A stretch of DNA of 64,000 nucleotides from Synura sp. LO234KE (taxonomy: Eukaryota; Sar; Synurophyceae; Synurales; Mallomonadaceae): NCBI GenBank assembly GCA_015143735.1, contig VKHC01000001.1, forward strand, positions 1 through 64,000, in the 5' to 3' direction. Shown here piece by piece: positions 39,301-47,317 of the stretch; within the stretch, counting starts at the first letter, position 1; the number at the start of each line of letters is the position of its first letter. Under the pieces are notes generated by a model. The model did no database searches. It was not told where the DNA came from and worked only from the letters and a program-made list of their open reading frames with translations. The translations under genes were made by a program, and so were the position numbers.

Positions 39301-39820
39301 TATTTTTCAACCTTTAAAATTGGAAGAATTAAGAAAAATTTGTGATATTATGGTTAAACAAGTAAGGGATCGCGTTAAATCTAAAAAAGTTAATCTTTTA
39401 GTTGATGATAAAGTTAAATTAAAGTTAACTCGTGATGGTTATAATCCAGCTCTTGGTGCTCGTCCATTAAGAAGATTAATTACAAAATATGTAGAAGATC
39501 TTATTTCTGAAAATTTACTAAGATATCCTTTAAATAAAAAATCACGTGTAATTCAAATTATTCTAGATATAGATGACATTATAAAAGTAAAAGATCCTCA
39601 GAATGATTCAGATCTAGAAATTATTGTTGAGCCCGAGGAATCACATTTTGATCAAGTTATTGATGACCAAGCCCAAGGGTATAAGGTTCGACTGAATGAA
39701 GATCCAAATAAAGAAATTCCTTCTCAACCACAATTAAAAAAATCTTCTTCTTCTAAAGATGTAAAAATTGTAAGACCACAAGTGCCAAAAAAACTGGATA
39801 CAATTGACAAAACGGATTAA
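36389..39820 (+). CDS. clpC: Clp protease ATPase ClpC lacking the N-terminal domain
   Basis: AAA+ unfoldase that feeds proteins to the ClpP protease in the stroma. The 1143-residue protein begins directly with the linker into D1 ([27 protein letters not shown]). There is no Clp N-domain, which normally fills about 150 residues. D1 has [10 protein letters not shown] and [10 protein letters not shown]; D2 has [47 protein letters not shown] and the C-terminal GARPLRRLI. The middle domain is replaced by divergent acidic sequence. D2 carries an acidic insert of over 100 residues after NAAAEEIQ, and a long tail follows the usual end. A separate Clp-N-like gene is at 10.4-11.4 kb. Confidence 0.96.
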   Translation: [1143 protein letters not shown]

Positions 39821-39840
39821 GAACAATTATACTAAAGAGA

Positions 39841-39867
39841 AAAGAGAAAGATTAAATCTTTCTCTTT
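39841..39867. terminator. Hairpin between clpC and trnF
   Basis: 13-bp perfect arms AAAGAGAAAGATT (39841-39853) and AATCTTTCTCTTT (39855-39867) with a one-base centre, 20 bases past the clpC stop and one base before trnF. A probable clpC 3' end. Confidence 0.65.
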
Positions 39868-39868
39868 A

Positions 39869-39941
39869 GCCAGGATAGCTCAGTTGGTAGAGTAGTAGTT
39901 TGAAGAACTTCGTGTCACCAGTTCAAGTCTGGTTCTTGGCA
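39869..39941 (+). tRNA. trnF-GAA: tRNA-Phe (GAA)
   Basis: Acceptor GCCAGGA pairs with TCTTGGC (one G-U). D arm GCTCAGTTGGTAGAGT, anticodon GAA in TTTGAAGA, T arm CCAGTTCAAGTCTGG. One T-T mismatch is seen in the anticodon stem. The 3' end abuts the dnaB stop region with one base between. Confidence 0.93.
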
Positions 39942-39942
39942 G

Positions 39943-41634
39943 TTATTTAAAATTTTGAAATTGTGTATAAGAAGGTGAAAATAATAATTTTGCTGTACCA
40001 AGAGGACCATTTCGATGTTTAGCTACAATAAATTCAGTAATTTGTGTATCAAGTTTATTCTCATTATAGTAATCTTCACGATAAATCATGATTACAATAT
40101 CTGCATCTTGTTCAATTGAATTATGAAAAAGGATATTGTTTAAAAGATAATTATGATAAATTGGAATAACTTTGTCATATACAAATTGGATTCCGTGGTA
40201 TTGAATATGTTGAACTTTTTGATAAAAAATTTTTTGAGAAGGTAATTCTATAGACTTTTGATCTTTTCGAAAATAACAAATTTCTGTTTTTGTTGAAATT
40301 TGAGAAATTTTAATCCAACCTTGCCGACTTAAAATTTTATGATTTGCAGTAATTTGAAATTTAAATCCATTTTGAAAAAAGATTAAAAAAGTTGGTTTAA
40401 GCCCTTTTATACGAAAAGGAATTTTTTTTGAAAAAGAAAGAATTTTTTCTGAATTCCAAGAATTATAGTTTGTTAATGAAAGTTGCTTTGGATTTCCTAA
40501 ACAACCACTTTCTCGTAAATCTGATAGCATAGGTCGCTTATTTATTCGAGATTCAACATTTCGACTTAATTGAGATAATAAAATGATAGGGATATTAAAT
40601 TCTTTTGCTAAAATTTTTAGACTTCGGGTCAAATAAGAAACTTCTTGAACTCGATTTTCCAATTTAAATGGAACTTTCATTAATTGAAGATAATCAATGA
40701 TAATTAAACCATTTTCATTATTATTTAGGAATATTTTTTGAATTTGAGCCCGAATGTCATTAATCGTTAAATTAGGATTATCATTAATATAGATAGGTAA
40801 TTCAGCTATTTTTTTCATGGATTTACTTAATTCTTTCCATTCATCAGAAGTCATTTTTTTTGACTTCAATCGATTATTATTAATTTTTGCATCGCTAGAG
40901 ATAAAACGATACATAATTTGTTCTCGTGACATTTCTAAACTAAAGATGATTAAAGGTATTTGATAATTTTCAACAATATTTTTTGCTAAATTAAGGGCAA
41001 AAGCTGTTTTCCCCATTGATGGTCTACCTGAAATTATAATTAAATCCGAGGGTTGAAAACCTTGAAGAATAGCATCTAAATCTTTAAAAGAGCTTTCGTA
41101 GCCAAATTTATCTTTCTTTGTTTTTTTAGATCTGATTTCTTCAAAAATTGTATCAATAATTTCAGTAGCAGTATAAATTTTTTTTAACTCTTTTTTTTGA
41201 TTAAGTTTATAAAGAGAGTCATTTAAGTTGGCTAAAATATCTTCAAAAGATAAAGTATTTTCAGAACTCCAATTTATAAGATTTTTTCCTAATTCAATTA
41301 CTAATCTTCGTAAATATTGTTCATTCACTGAATCGATAGAGTTTTCTAAATTAGAAAAAGGATCAAAATAATTAATAATTGAAATTAATTTTTTTGGACC
41401 TCCGATTTTTTTTAATATATTTCTATCATTTAATTTAGTAAGAATACTAGTTAAATTAATTGGGTTTCCTTTTTCTGAAAGCTCAATTAAAGTTTGATAG
41501 ATTAATTTATGTGGCTCATGATAGAATGCATTTTCTTTTAAAGTTAAAATTGTAGTTGGCAAAAAACTAGGATTAGTTAAAAGAATATTTAAAATACTTT
41601 GTTCGGCAATAAAATTATTAGGTAATTCCTTCAT
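39943..41634 (-). CDS. dnaB: Replicative DNA helicase DnaB with an in-frame intein
   Basis: DnaB unwinds DNA at the plastid replication fork. The N-terminal domain (NFIAEQSILNILLTNPSFLP) and the RecA-like helicase core (IIISGRPSMGKTAFALNLA Walker A; NGLIIIDYLQLMKV Walker B) are present. The core is interrupted after LRESG by a 128-residue intein and resumes SIEQDADIVIMIYRED. Without the intein the helicase is about 435 residues, normal for plastid DnaB. I take the ATG at 41634 as start; the frame extends to a GTG at 41649. Confidence 0.96.
   Translation of the reverse strand: MKELPNNFIAEQSILNILLTNPSFLPTTILTLKENAFYHEPHKLIYQTLIELSEKGNPINLTSILTKLNDRNILKKIGGPKKLISIINYFDPFSNLENSIDSVNEQYLRRLVIELGKNLINWSSENTLSFEDILANLNDSLYKLNQKKELKKIYTATEIIDTIFEEIRSKKTKKDKFGYESSFKDLDAILQGFQPSDLIIISGRPSMGKTAFALNLAKNIVENYQIPLIIFSLEMSREQIMYRFISSDAKINNNRLKSKKMTSDEWKELSKSMKKIAELPIYINDNPNLTINDIRAQIQKIFLNNNENGLIIIDYLQLMKVPFKLENRVQEVSYLTRSLKILAKEFNIPIILLSQLSRNVESRINKRPMLSDLRESGCLGNPKQLSLTNYNSWNSEKILSFSKKIPFRIKGLKPTFLIFFQNGFKFQITANHKILSRQGWIKISQISTKTEICYFRKDQKSIELPSQKIFYQKVQHIQYHGIQFVYDKVIPIYHNYLLNNILFHNSIEQDADIVIMIYREDYYNENKLDTQITEFIVAKHRNGPLGTAKLLFSPSYTQFQNFK
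40120..40503 (-). mobile_element. Mini-intein in DnaB (no homing endonuclease)
   Basis: The insert starts at Cys (codon 40501-40503) and ends in HN, followed by Ser of the C-extein (SIEQDADIV). This is the site used by other plastid and cyanobacterial DnaB inteins. Block B is clear (TANHKILSRQGWIKISQI) and so are blocks F and G (VYDKVIPIYHNYLLNNILFHN). There is no LAGLIDADG region, and the length is only 128 residues. Block A is weak: CLGNPKQLSL instead of the usual C-x-x-GDTLV-like start. Splicing is expected from Cys1, the block B His, the terminal Asn and Ser+1, all present. Confidence 0.88.
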
Positions 41635-41733
41635 TTTTTTAATATTCACTAATTTAAGTCAAGGGATTTGCTATTTTATAACAAGAATATTATACTAAAT
41701 ATGTTCCTATAAAATTTTATAAAAATTTTATTT

Positions 41734-41806
41734 GCGTCCTTAGTTCAGTTGGTAGAACGCAGGTCTCCAAAATCTGGTGTCGAGGGTTCGAGTCCTTCAG
41801 GGCGCG
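41734..41806 (+). tRNA. trnW-CCA: tRNA-Trp (CCA)
   Basis: Acceptor GCGTCCT pairs with AGGGCGC, with G discriminator. D arm TTCAGTTGGTAGAA, anticodon CCA in TCTCCAAAA, T loop TTCGAGT. It precedes rpl11 by about 50 bases. Confidence 0.95.
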
Positions 41807-41858
41807 CTTTTTAATGTGTGGTTTGAAAATATAGTTAATATAAAAAAACAAAAAACAA

Positions 41859-42290
41859 ATGGCCAAAAAAATTAAAGCTTTTGTAAAACTAGCTTTACCG
41901 GCAGGTAAAGCTACACCAGCTCCTCCTGTTGGACCTGCTCTAGGGCAGCATGGAGTAAATATTGCAGGTTTTTGTAAAGAATACAATGCAAAAACAGCTG
42001 AAAAGATTGGATTAATTATTCCAGTAAAAATAACAATTTATGAAGATCGTTCTTATAGCTTTGTTTTAAAATCACCTCCTGCTTCCGTTTTATTAGCTAA
42101 ATATGCTGCAATAAAAAAGGGTTCTGCTCAACCAAATAAAGAAATGGTAGGAAGTGTGAGTTTAGCTCAAATTATTGAAATAGCTAATATTAAAATGAAT
42201 GATTTGAATACAACAGATCTAGAGAAAGCTATCCTTATCATTAAAGGAACAGCAAAAAATATGGGAATTCAGGTTCAAATGCCTTCTTAA
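41859..42290 (+). CDS. rpl11: 50S ribosomal protein L11
   Basis: Stalk-base protein of the GTPase centre, 143 residues. Typical motifs: [47 protein letters not shown]-like ([20 protein letters not shown]) and the C-terminal GTAKNMGI. First gene of rpl11-rpl1-rpl12. Confidence 0.98.
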   Translation: MAKKIKAFVKLALPAGKATPAPPVGPALGQHGVNIAGFCKEYNAKTAEKIGLIIPVKITIYEDRSYSFVLKSPPASVLLAKYAAIKKGSAQPNKEMVGSVSLAQIIEIANIKMNDLNTTDLEKAILIIKGTAKNMGIQVQMPS

Positions 42291-42313
42291 TTACAAGTAA
42301 ATCAAACTGAAAT

Positions 42314-43006
42314 ATGAAAAAAGAGTCTAAACGAAGTAAAACTTTAAAATCCCTGATTACAAAAGAAATTTATTCTATTGAAGAAGCAATTCCTTTATTA
42401 AAAAATTTAGGAACGGCAAAATTTATTGAATCTGCTGAAGCTCATATTTCATTAAATATTGATCCTAAATATGCTAATCAACAATTACGTACTAGTTTAG
42501 TTTTACCAAATGGAACGGGAAACAGTTTACGAATTGCTGTTTTAACAGAAAGTGATTATGTAACGGAAATGCTACAAAATGGAGCTAGTATTGCAGGTTC
42601 AGATGATTTAATTGAAGATATTAATAATGGTAAATTAAATTTTGATTTATTAATTACAACACCTCAGTTAATGCCTAAATTGGCTAAATTAGGTAAAATT
42701 TTAGGACCAAAAGGTTTAATGCCATCTCCGAAATCGGGAACTGTTACGCAGAATTTAAAAGATGCAATTAATGAATTTAAAAAAGGTAAAGTTGAATATC
42801 GAGCTGATAAAACAGGAATCGTTCATTTAAGTTTTGGAAAAACTTCTTTTTTAGAAAATGAATTAAAAGAGAATTTAGTTGCTGTTTATAATTCTTTAGA
42901 AAAAAATAAACCGAGTGGGGTTAAAGGAAAGTATTTTAAATCCTTTCACATTTGTACTACAATGAGTCCTTCCATTGCACTTGAATTAAATACATTTAAA
43001 AAATAA
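42314..43006 (+). CDS. rpl1: 50S ribosomal protein L1
   Basis: L1 stalk protein that controls E-site tRNA release, 230 residues. Conserved: [62 protein letters not shown]. It follows rpl11 by 23 bases in the bacterial order. Confidence 0.98.
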   Translation: MKKESKRSKTLKSLITKEIYSIEEAIPLLKNLGTAKFIESAEAHISLNIDPKYANQQLRTSLVLPNGTGNSLRIAVLTESDYVTEMLQNGASIAGSDDLIEDINNGKLNFDLLITTPQLMPKLAKLGKILGPKGLMPSPKSGTVTQNLKDAINEFKKGKVEYRADKTGIVHLSFGKTSFLENELKENLVAVYNSLEKNKPSGVKGKYFKSFHICTTMSPSIALELNTFKK

Positions 43007-43093
43007 AGATTTCTTTTTTGAAAAGATTTTGTTATGATTTTCTTTAAAAGCTTTCAAAAGTAAAAAATAAGATTTAAAAAATTAGAAAAAACT

Positions 43094-43489
43094 ATGAGTA
43101 ATAAAATCCCTAATTTAATTGAGGAGTTAAAAAGTTTAACTCTTTTAGAAGCAGCTGAACTTGTGTCTGAAATTGAAAAAGTATTTGGAGTTGATACATC
43201 GATTTCAGTTTCAACTGCTAATATGAGTTTAGCATCAACACCGGTAGCAGCAGTTGTGGAAGCTGTTGAAGAAAAAACACAATTTGATGTAATTTTAGAT
43301 AGTGTTCCAGCTGATAAAAAAATTGCTATCTTAAAAATTGTTCGTAATGTTACTGGTTTAGGCTTAAAAGAATCGAAAGATATTGTAGATAATGTTCCTA
43401 AAGTATTAAAAGAAAGTATTTCAAAAGAAGAAAGTGAAACAATTAAAAAAGAAATCGAAGCTGCAGGTGGTAAAATTTTACTTAAATAA
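43094..43489 (+). CDS. rpl12: 50S ribosomal protein L7/L12
   Basis: Stalk protein that recruits translation GTPases, 131 residues. N-terminal dimer domain (LIEELKSLTLLEAAELVSEIE), a short hinge with Ala/Ser/Val, then the C-terminal domain (EKTQFDVILDSVPADKKIAILKIVRNVTGLGLKESKDIVDNVP). Convergent with acpP. Confidence 0.98.
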   Translation: MSNKIPNLIEELKSLTLLEAAELVSEIEKVFGVDTSISVSTANMSLASTPVAAVVEAVEEKTQFDVILDSVPADKKIAILKIVRNVTGLGLKESKDIVDNVPKVLKESISKEESETIKKEIEAAGGKILLK

Positions 43490-43504
43490 ATTTATGCACT
43501 TCTA

Positions 43505-43538
43505 TAAAATTAAAAAAGAAAAATCTTTTTTAATTTTA
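43505..43538. terminator. Hairpin between rpl12 and acpP
   Basis: 15-bp perfect arms 43505-43519 and 43524-43538 with a 4-base loop. The right arm contains the acpP stop codon (43536-43538, minus strand). Likely bidirectional. Confidence 0.7.
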
Positions 43539-43949
43539 TTCTTTTGGAGTTGGATATAACTCACCAATTTTTTGACGTTTTTCTAAAGCTTCGAAATCAG
43601 GTTCAATCTTAATAAATTCTTCCATTTTTCCTTCAATTCCAATTAAGACTTCATAAATAATATCAAAAAGATCTTCTACTAACTTAATTTGACCCAATTT
43701 ATCTGTAGGAACAACTGTACGTGTTGTTTGAGAAGCATTTTTAAACATTTCTTCAAGATACAAAAGCATTGCTACGATATCAACAGAATCCGCATCATAA
43801 TCTAAAACAAAATCAGATTCTAATGTAACTTCCGAACGAGCAATTTCGTCTAATTGTTTTGTTATTACTTCTACAATTACTTCAAATAATTCAGGAAAAG
43901 TTAATGATTTTAATTCCCAATTTTGTTTCCAACGTTTTAAAAAAGCCAT
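43536..43949 (-). CDS. acpP: Acyl carrier protein, extended form
   Basis: ACP carries growing acyl chains on a phosphopantetheine arm during plastid fatty acid synthesis. The core helix carries the attachment motif DADSVDIVAMLLYLEEMF (usual DSLD-x-VE), preceded by ESDFVLDY. The product is 137 residues instead of about 80. The N-terminus (MAFLKRWKQNWELKSLTF) and the C-terminal tail (EEFIKIEPDFEALEKRQKIG) are extra, and there is additional sequence after the motif. It may be a specialised carrier rather than the housekeeping ACP. Confidence 0.75.
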   Translation of the reverse strand: MAFLKRWKQNWELKSLTFPELFEVIVEVITKQLDEIARSEVTLESDFVLDYDADSVDIVAMLLYLEEMFKNASQTTRTVVPTDKLGQIKLVEDLFDIIYEVLIGIEGKMEEFIKIEPDFEALEKRQKIGELYPTPKE

Positions 43950-44034
43950 ATATCTTTTTTTTAATGTCCATCTTTTAATTCACTCTTTTACTTTTTATTT
44001 ATATTAAAAACTAGTTTATCAAGATTTAATTAAA

Positions 44035-44064
44035 TTGACAAAATTAAAGATATATTTATATAAT
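44035..44064 (+). promoter_or_regulatory. Consensus promoter upstream of trnP
   Basis: Perfect TTGACA (44035-44040) and perfect TATAAT (44059-44064) with 18 bases between, ending 24 bases before trnP. One of the cleanest bacterial-type promoters in the window. Confidence 0.75.
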
Positions 44065-44087
44065 ATTGTTCATATAGAGTACTTATA

Positions 44088-44161
44088 CGGGATGTAACGC
44101 AGTTTGGTAGCGTGTCTGCTTTGGGAGCAGAAAGCCACAGGTTCAAATCCTGTCATCCCGA
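44088..44161 (+). tRNA. trnP-UGG: tRNA-Pro (UGG)
   Basis: Acceptor CGGGATG pairs with CATCCCG. Anticodon TGG in CTTTGGGAG, T arm ACAGGTTCAAATCCTGT. It stands behind a consensus promoter. Confidence 0.95.
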
Positions 44162-44241
44162 TTTTTATTAAGTTTTAATTATGTTCTAGATTAAAGAGAA
44201 CTATTTTTCTAAACTTATAAATATATATTTATATATTGATT

Positions 44242-44313
44242 ACCCCCAAGGGAATTCGAATCCCTGTTACCTCCGTGAAAAGGAAGCGTCCTAGGCCACT
44301 AGACGATGGGGGC
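44242..44313 (-). tRNA. trnE-UUC: tRNA-Glu (UUC)
   Basis: Minus strand: acceptor GCCCCCA with TTGGGGG, anticodon TTC in CTTTTCACG, T loop TTCGAAT. Glutamyl-tRNA also starts tetrapyrrole synthesis in plastids through the C5 pathway. Confidence 0.95.
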
Positions 44314-44429
44314 TTCTATTTATTAATTTTTATAATAAAAGCATACCTTATTTCTTCTATTTTGTCAAGTTTTGAAAGTTAAGAAATAACTTCTTATATT
44401 ATTCTATAATCCTTTATTTTTTATTTAAA

Positions 44430-44816
44430 ATGTGTACTGAATTTTTTTTAGCTTTGCTTTATTTTAGTATTCTTTTTTGTGTTAATTTTTTTTTATTTCA
44501 AGTAGTAAAAAAAAATTGGAATCAAATTGCTTTTTTTTTAAAACAAATTCCTCTTTTTAAATATCTTAAGAAAAAAAAACCAAATAAAAATTTTTTTTTG
44601 TTATTTCAATTTTCAAATAAAGACATAGATATCAAAAATTTTTTCCTATTTAACAAATCCGAAATGTTTGTGAAAAAGGAAGATATCTTTTTTCTAGGAA
44701 ATCTATATAAATTTTGTTATTTTTCTTTAAAACAAAATAAAAATAAAGAAAGACTCTATTTTTTCTTAGTAGGAAATCAATATTTATCTTCTCAATTTGG
44801 GTCACCTGGGAATTGA
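44430..44816 (+). CDS. Unrecognised 128-residue ORF with one membrane segment
   Basis: I do not recognise this protein. It begins with an ATG and a hydrophobic segment (FFLALLYFSILFCVNFFLFQVV, residues 5-26), followed by a basic loop (FKYLKKKKPNKN) and a Phe/Lys-rich region. The frame has no stop until it runs 19 bases into trnK on the opposite strand, so the last residues (GSPGN) come from tRNA sequence. It lies between two minus-strand tRNA genes. The length is more than chance would usually give at this AT content, but the Phe/Lys bias equals that of poly-A/T-rich DNA. It may be a real, poorly conserved ycf or a spurious frame. Confidence 0.35.
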   Translation: MCTEFFLALLYFSILFCVNFFLFQVVKKNWNQIAFFLKQIPLFKYLKKKKPNKNFFLLFQFSNKDIDIKNFFLFNKSEMFVKKEDIFFLGNLYKFCYFSLKQNKNKERLYFFLVGNQYLSSQFGSPGN

Positions 44817-44869
44817 ACCCAGAGCTTATCAGTTAAAAGCCGAGTACTCTACCATTGAGTTAGTGACCC
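44798..44869 (-). tRNA. trnK-UUU: tRNA-Lys (UUU)
   Basis: Minus strand: acceptor GGGTCAC with GTGACCC, D arm AACTCAATGGTAGAGT, anticodon TTT in GCTTTTAAC, T arm CTGGGTTCAATTCCCAG. No intron or matK, as expected outside green plastids. Confidence 0.95.
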
Positions 44870-44940
44870 TTACAATCTCATTATAAGGGATATTTAGATT
44901 TTTAAGAGTGTATTAAAAGATGAAACCCTATTTTTCTTTC

Positions 44941-45039
44941 ATGAATTTTAACGTAATTAGTCAATTATTTTCTACTTTTATTATTGTTTCAATTGGTCCT
45001 GCCATTATTGCTTATTTAGCTTATAAAAAAGCCTTATAA
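44941..45039 (+). CDS. psb30: Photosystem II protein Psb30 (Ycf12)
   Basis: A 32-residue single-helix PSII subunit, too short for most ORF filters. The sequence (MNFNVISQLFSTFIIVSIG, then PAIIAYLAYKKAL) follows the Ycf12 pattern (N-x-x-V-x-xQL, GP-x-VI, C-terminal basic end). It lies upstream of psbB on the same strand. Confidence 0.85.
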   Translation: MNFNVISQLFSTFIIVSIGPAIIAYLAYKKAL

Positions 45040-45166
45040 TTTGATCGTTTTTAGTTATAATATAAATTAGACAGAAAATTTCAGAAATATGAGAATATAT
45101 AGATAGTTTGAATCAAGTGAGAATTAAGAAAAGATTTATTGAATTTAGTAAAAAAAAAAAAAAATT

Positions 45167-46696
45167 ATGGCTTTACCTTGGTACCGTGTTCATACTGTTG
45201 TACTCAATGACCCAGGAAGATTAATTGCTGTTCATTTAATGCATACTGCTCTAGTTTCAGGATGGGCAGGTTCAATGGCACTTTATGAATTAGCAATATT
45301 TGATCCTTCTGATCCTGTTTTAAATCCACTATGGCGTCAAGGTACGTTTGTTCTACCATTTATGGCGCGTCTAGGAATTACTGAATCTTGGGGTGGATGG
45401 ACAATTACTGGAGAAAGTTCGACAACTCCAGGAATTTGGAGTTTTGAAGGAGTAGCTTTAACTCATATTGTTCTTTCAGGACTTTTATTTTTAGCGGCAA
45501 TTTGGCATTGGGTATATTGGGATTTAGACTTATTTCAAGATCCACGTACAGGTGAACCGGCTTTAGATTTACCTAAAATTTTTGGAATTCATTTATTACT
45601 TTCTGGTTTTCTTTGTTTTGGATTTGGAGCTTTTCATGTAACTGGTTTATTTGGGCCTGGAATTTGGGTTTCAGATGCATTTGGATTAACGGGTCATGTT
45701 CAACCTGTTTTACCTTCTTGGGGACCTGAAGGTTTTAATCCGTTTAATCCAGGTGGTGTAGCTTCTCATCATATCGCGGCTGGAACTTTAGGAATAATTG
45801 CTGGAATTTTTCATTTAACAGTTAGACCTCCTCAAAGACTTTATCGTGCATTACGAATGGGTAATATTGAAACGGTTTTATCAAGTAGTATTTCTGCTGT
45901 CTTTTTTGCAGCTTTTGTTACATCAGGAACAATGTGGTATGGTTCAGCAACAACTCCAATTGAATTATTTGGTCCTACACGTTATCAATGGGATAGTGGC
46001 TATTTCCAACAAGAAATTGAAAGAAGAGTAGAAACTTCGATTCTTCAAGGAGTTTCTGAAACAGAAGCTTGGTCTCAAATTCCAGATAAACTAGCTTTCT
46101 ATGATTATATTGGAAATAATCCAGCAAAAGGAGGTCTTTTCCGTTCTGGTCCAATGAATAAGGGAGATGGAATTGCTGAAGCTTGGTTAGGTCACCCAAT
46201 TTTTAAAGATCGTGAAGGTCGTGAATTAACAGTACGTCGAATGCCAGCCTTTTTTGAAACTTTTCCTGTTATTCTTGTGGATAAAGATGGAATTATTCGT
46301 GCTGATATTCCATTCAGACGTGCCGAATCAAAATATAGTATTGAACAAGTAGGCGTTACTGTTAGTTTTTATGGTGGAAAATTGAATGGTCAAATTTTTA
46401 AAGATGCCCCAACTGTTAAAAAATTTGCAAGAAAAGCTCAACTAGGTGAAGTATTTGAATTTGATCGAACAAGTTTAGAGTCAGACGGTGTATTTAGAAG
46501 TAGTCCAAGAGGTTGGTATACATTTGGTCATGCCAATTTTGCTTTATTATTCTTTTTTGGTCATTTATGGCATGGTGCTAGAACAATCTTCCGTGATGTA
46601 TTTACTGGAATTGGTCCAGAAGTTACAGAACAAGTTGAATTTGGTGCATTTAGAAAACTAGGAGATAAAACAACTCCACGTAAAGGTAGTGTTTAA
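45167..46696 (+). CDS. psbB: Photosystem II CP47 chlorophyll protein
   Basis: Core antenna of photosystem II with six membrane helices and a large lumenal loop, 509 residues. It starts [19 protein letters not shown], contains many chlorophyll-ligand histidines and the conserved [30 protein letters not shown]. An A run directly precedes the ATG. Heads the psbB-psbT-psbH unit with psbN on the other strand. Confidence 0.99.
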   Translation: MALPWYRVHTVVLNDPGRLIAVHLMHTALVSGWAGSMALYELAIFDPSDPVLNPLWRQGTFVLPFMARLGITESWGGWTITGESSTTPGIWSFEGVALTHIVLSGLLFLAAIWHWVYWDLDLFQDPRTGEPALDLPKIFGIHLLLSGFLCFGFGAFHVTGLFGPGIWVSDAFGLTGHVQPVLPSWGPEGFNPFNPGGVASHHIAAGTLGIIAGIFHLTVRPPQRLYRALRMGNIETVLSSSISAVFFAAFVTSGTMWYGSATTPIELFGPTRYQWDSGYFQQEIERRVETSILQGVSETEAWSQIPDKLAFYDYIGNNPAKGGLFRSGPMNKGDGIAEAWLGHPIFKDREGRELTVRRMPAFFETFPVILVDKDGIIRADIPFRRAESKYSIEQVGVTVSFYGGKLNGQIFKDAPTVKKFARKAQLGEVFEFDRTSLESDGVFRSSPRGWYTFGHANFALLFFFGHLWHGARTIFRDVFTGIGPEVTEQVEFGAFRKLGDKTTPRKGSV

Positions 46697-46772
46697 AAAT
46701 TGAATTAGTAATTTGTTGTTTCAGTTATAAATGAAAACAACAAATTATATTTTATAAAAAGAAAAAAAATTT

Positions 46773-46871
46773 ATGGAAGCTTTAGTTTATACATTTTTAT
46801 TAATTGGTACCTTAATGGTTCTATTTTTTGCTGTATTCTTTCGTGACACACCAAAAATTATTCGTTCTTAA
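46773..46871 (+). CDS. psbT: Photosystem II protein PsbT
   Basis: 32-residue one-helix PSII subunit at the dimer interface: [20 protein letters not shown], then [12 protein letters not shown]. The sequence matches PsbT along its whole length. 76 bases after psbB. Confidence 0.96.
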   Translation: MEALVYTFLLIGTLMVLFFAVFFRDTPKIIRS

Positions 46872-46892
46872 TAAAGTTAGTTTAGTTTGCAT

Positions 46893-47027
46893 TTAATCTT
46901 CATCTTCTTCAAAAGGATCGATTAAATTTTCTGAACCTGGTCCAAAAGAACTATAAATAGTTAATATTGTTACACCGATTGCTAAAGAAGCAATTCCAAA
47001 GGCTAAAAGTGTAGTATCGAAATTCAT
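46893..47027 (-). CDS. psbN: PSII assembly factor PsbN
   Basis: 44-residue thylakoid protein needed for PSII reaction-centre assembly. It has one membrane helix (TLLAFGIASLAIGVTILTIY) and the signature SSFGPGSENLIDPFEEDED (usual FGxPSxxLxDPFEE). It is encoded opposite psbT and psbH, the conserved arrangement. Confidence 0.96.
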   Translation of the reverse strand: MNFDTTLLAFGIASLAIGVTILTIYSSFGPGSENLIDPFEEDED

Positions 47028-47078
47028 AAAAATAATTTTAAAAATTAAATTGACTTTTTTATTTGTATTAAAAAATCT

Positions 47079-47285
47079 ATGGCATTAAAAACTCGTTTAG
47101 GTGAAATTCTAAAACCTCTAAATATTGAATATGGTAAAGTAGCACCTAATTGGGGTACTACTCCAATTATGGCACTTTTTATGGGTTTTTTTTTAGTTTT
47201 CCTATTAATTATTCTTCAAATCTATAATTCTTCTTTAATTTTAGAAAATGTAGATGTTGATTGGAGCGCTTTGGAAAGTTCGTAA
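47079..47285 (+). CDS. psbH: Photosystem II protein PsbH
   Basis: 68-residue one-helix PSII subunit near CP47, with [52 protein letters not shown] in full agreement with the family. Its stop codon (47283-47285) lies in the left arm of a hairpin shared with psaE. Confidence 0.98.
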   Translation: MALKTRLGEILKPLNIEYGKVAPNWGTTPIMALFMGFFLVFLLIILQIYNSSLILENVDVDWSALESS

Positions 47286-47317
47286 AAATGAAAAGAAAAA
47301 TTCTTTTCATTTTTACG
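47281..47317. terminator. 17-bp hairpin holding both psbH and psaE stop codons
   Basis: Perfect arms CGTAAAAATGAAAAGAA (47281-47297) and complement (47301-47317) with an AAA loop. The left arm carries the psbH stop (47283-47285, plus) and the right arm the psaE stop (47313-47315, minus). It acts in mirror image for both convergent genes. Confidence 0.8.

Noticed and set aside
45846-46031. Small frames on both strands within psbB
   Set aside because: Alternate-frame shadows of psbB.
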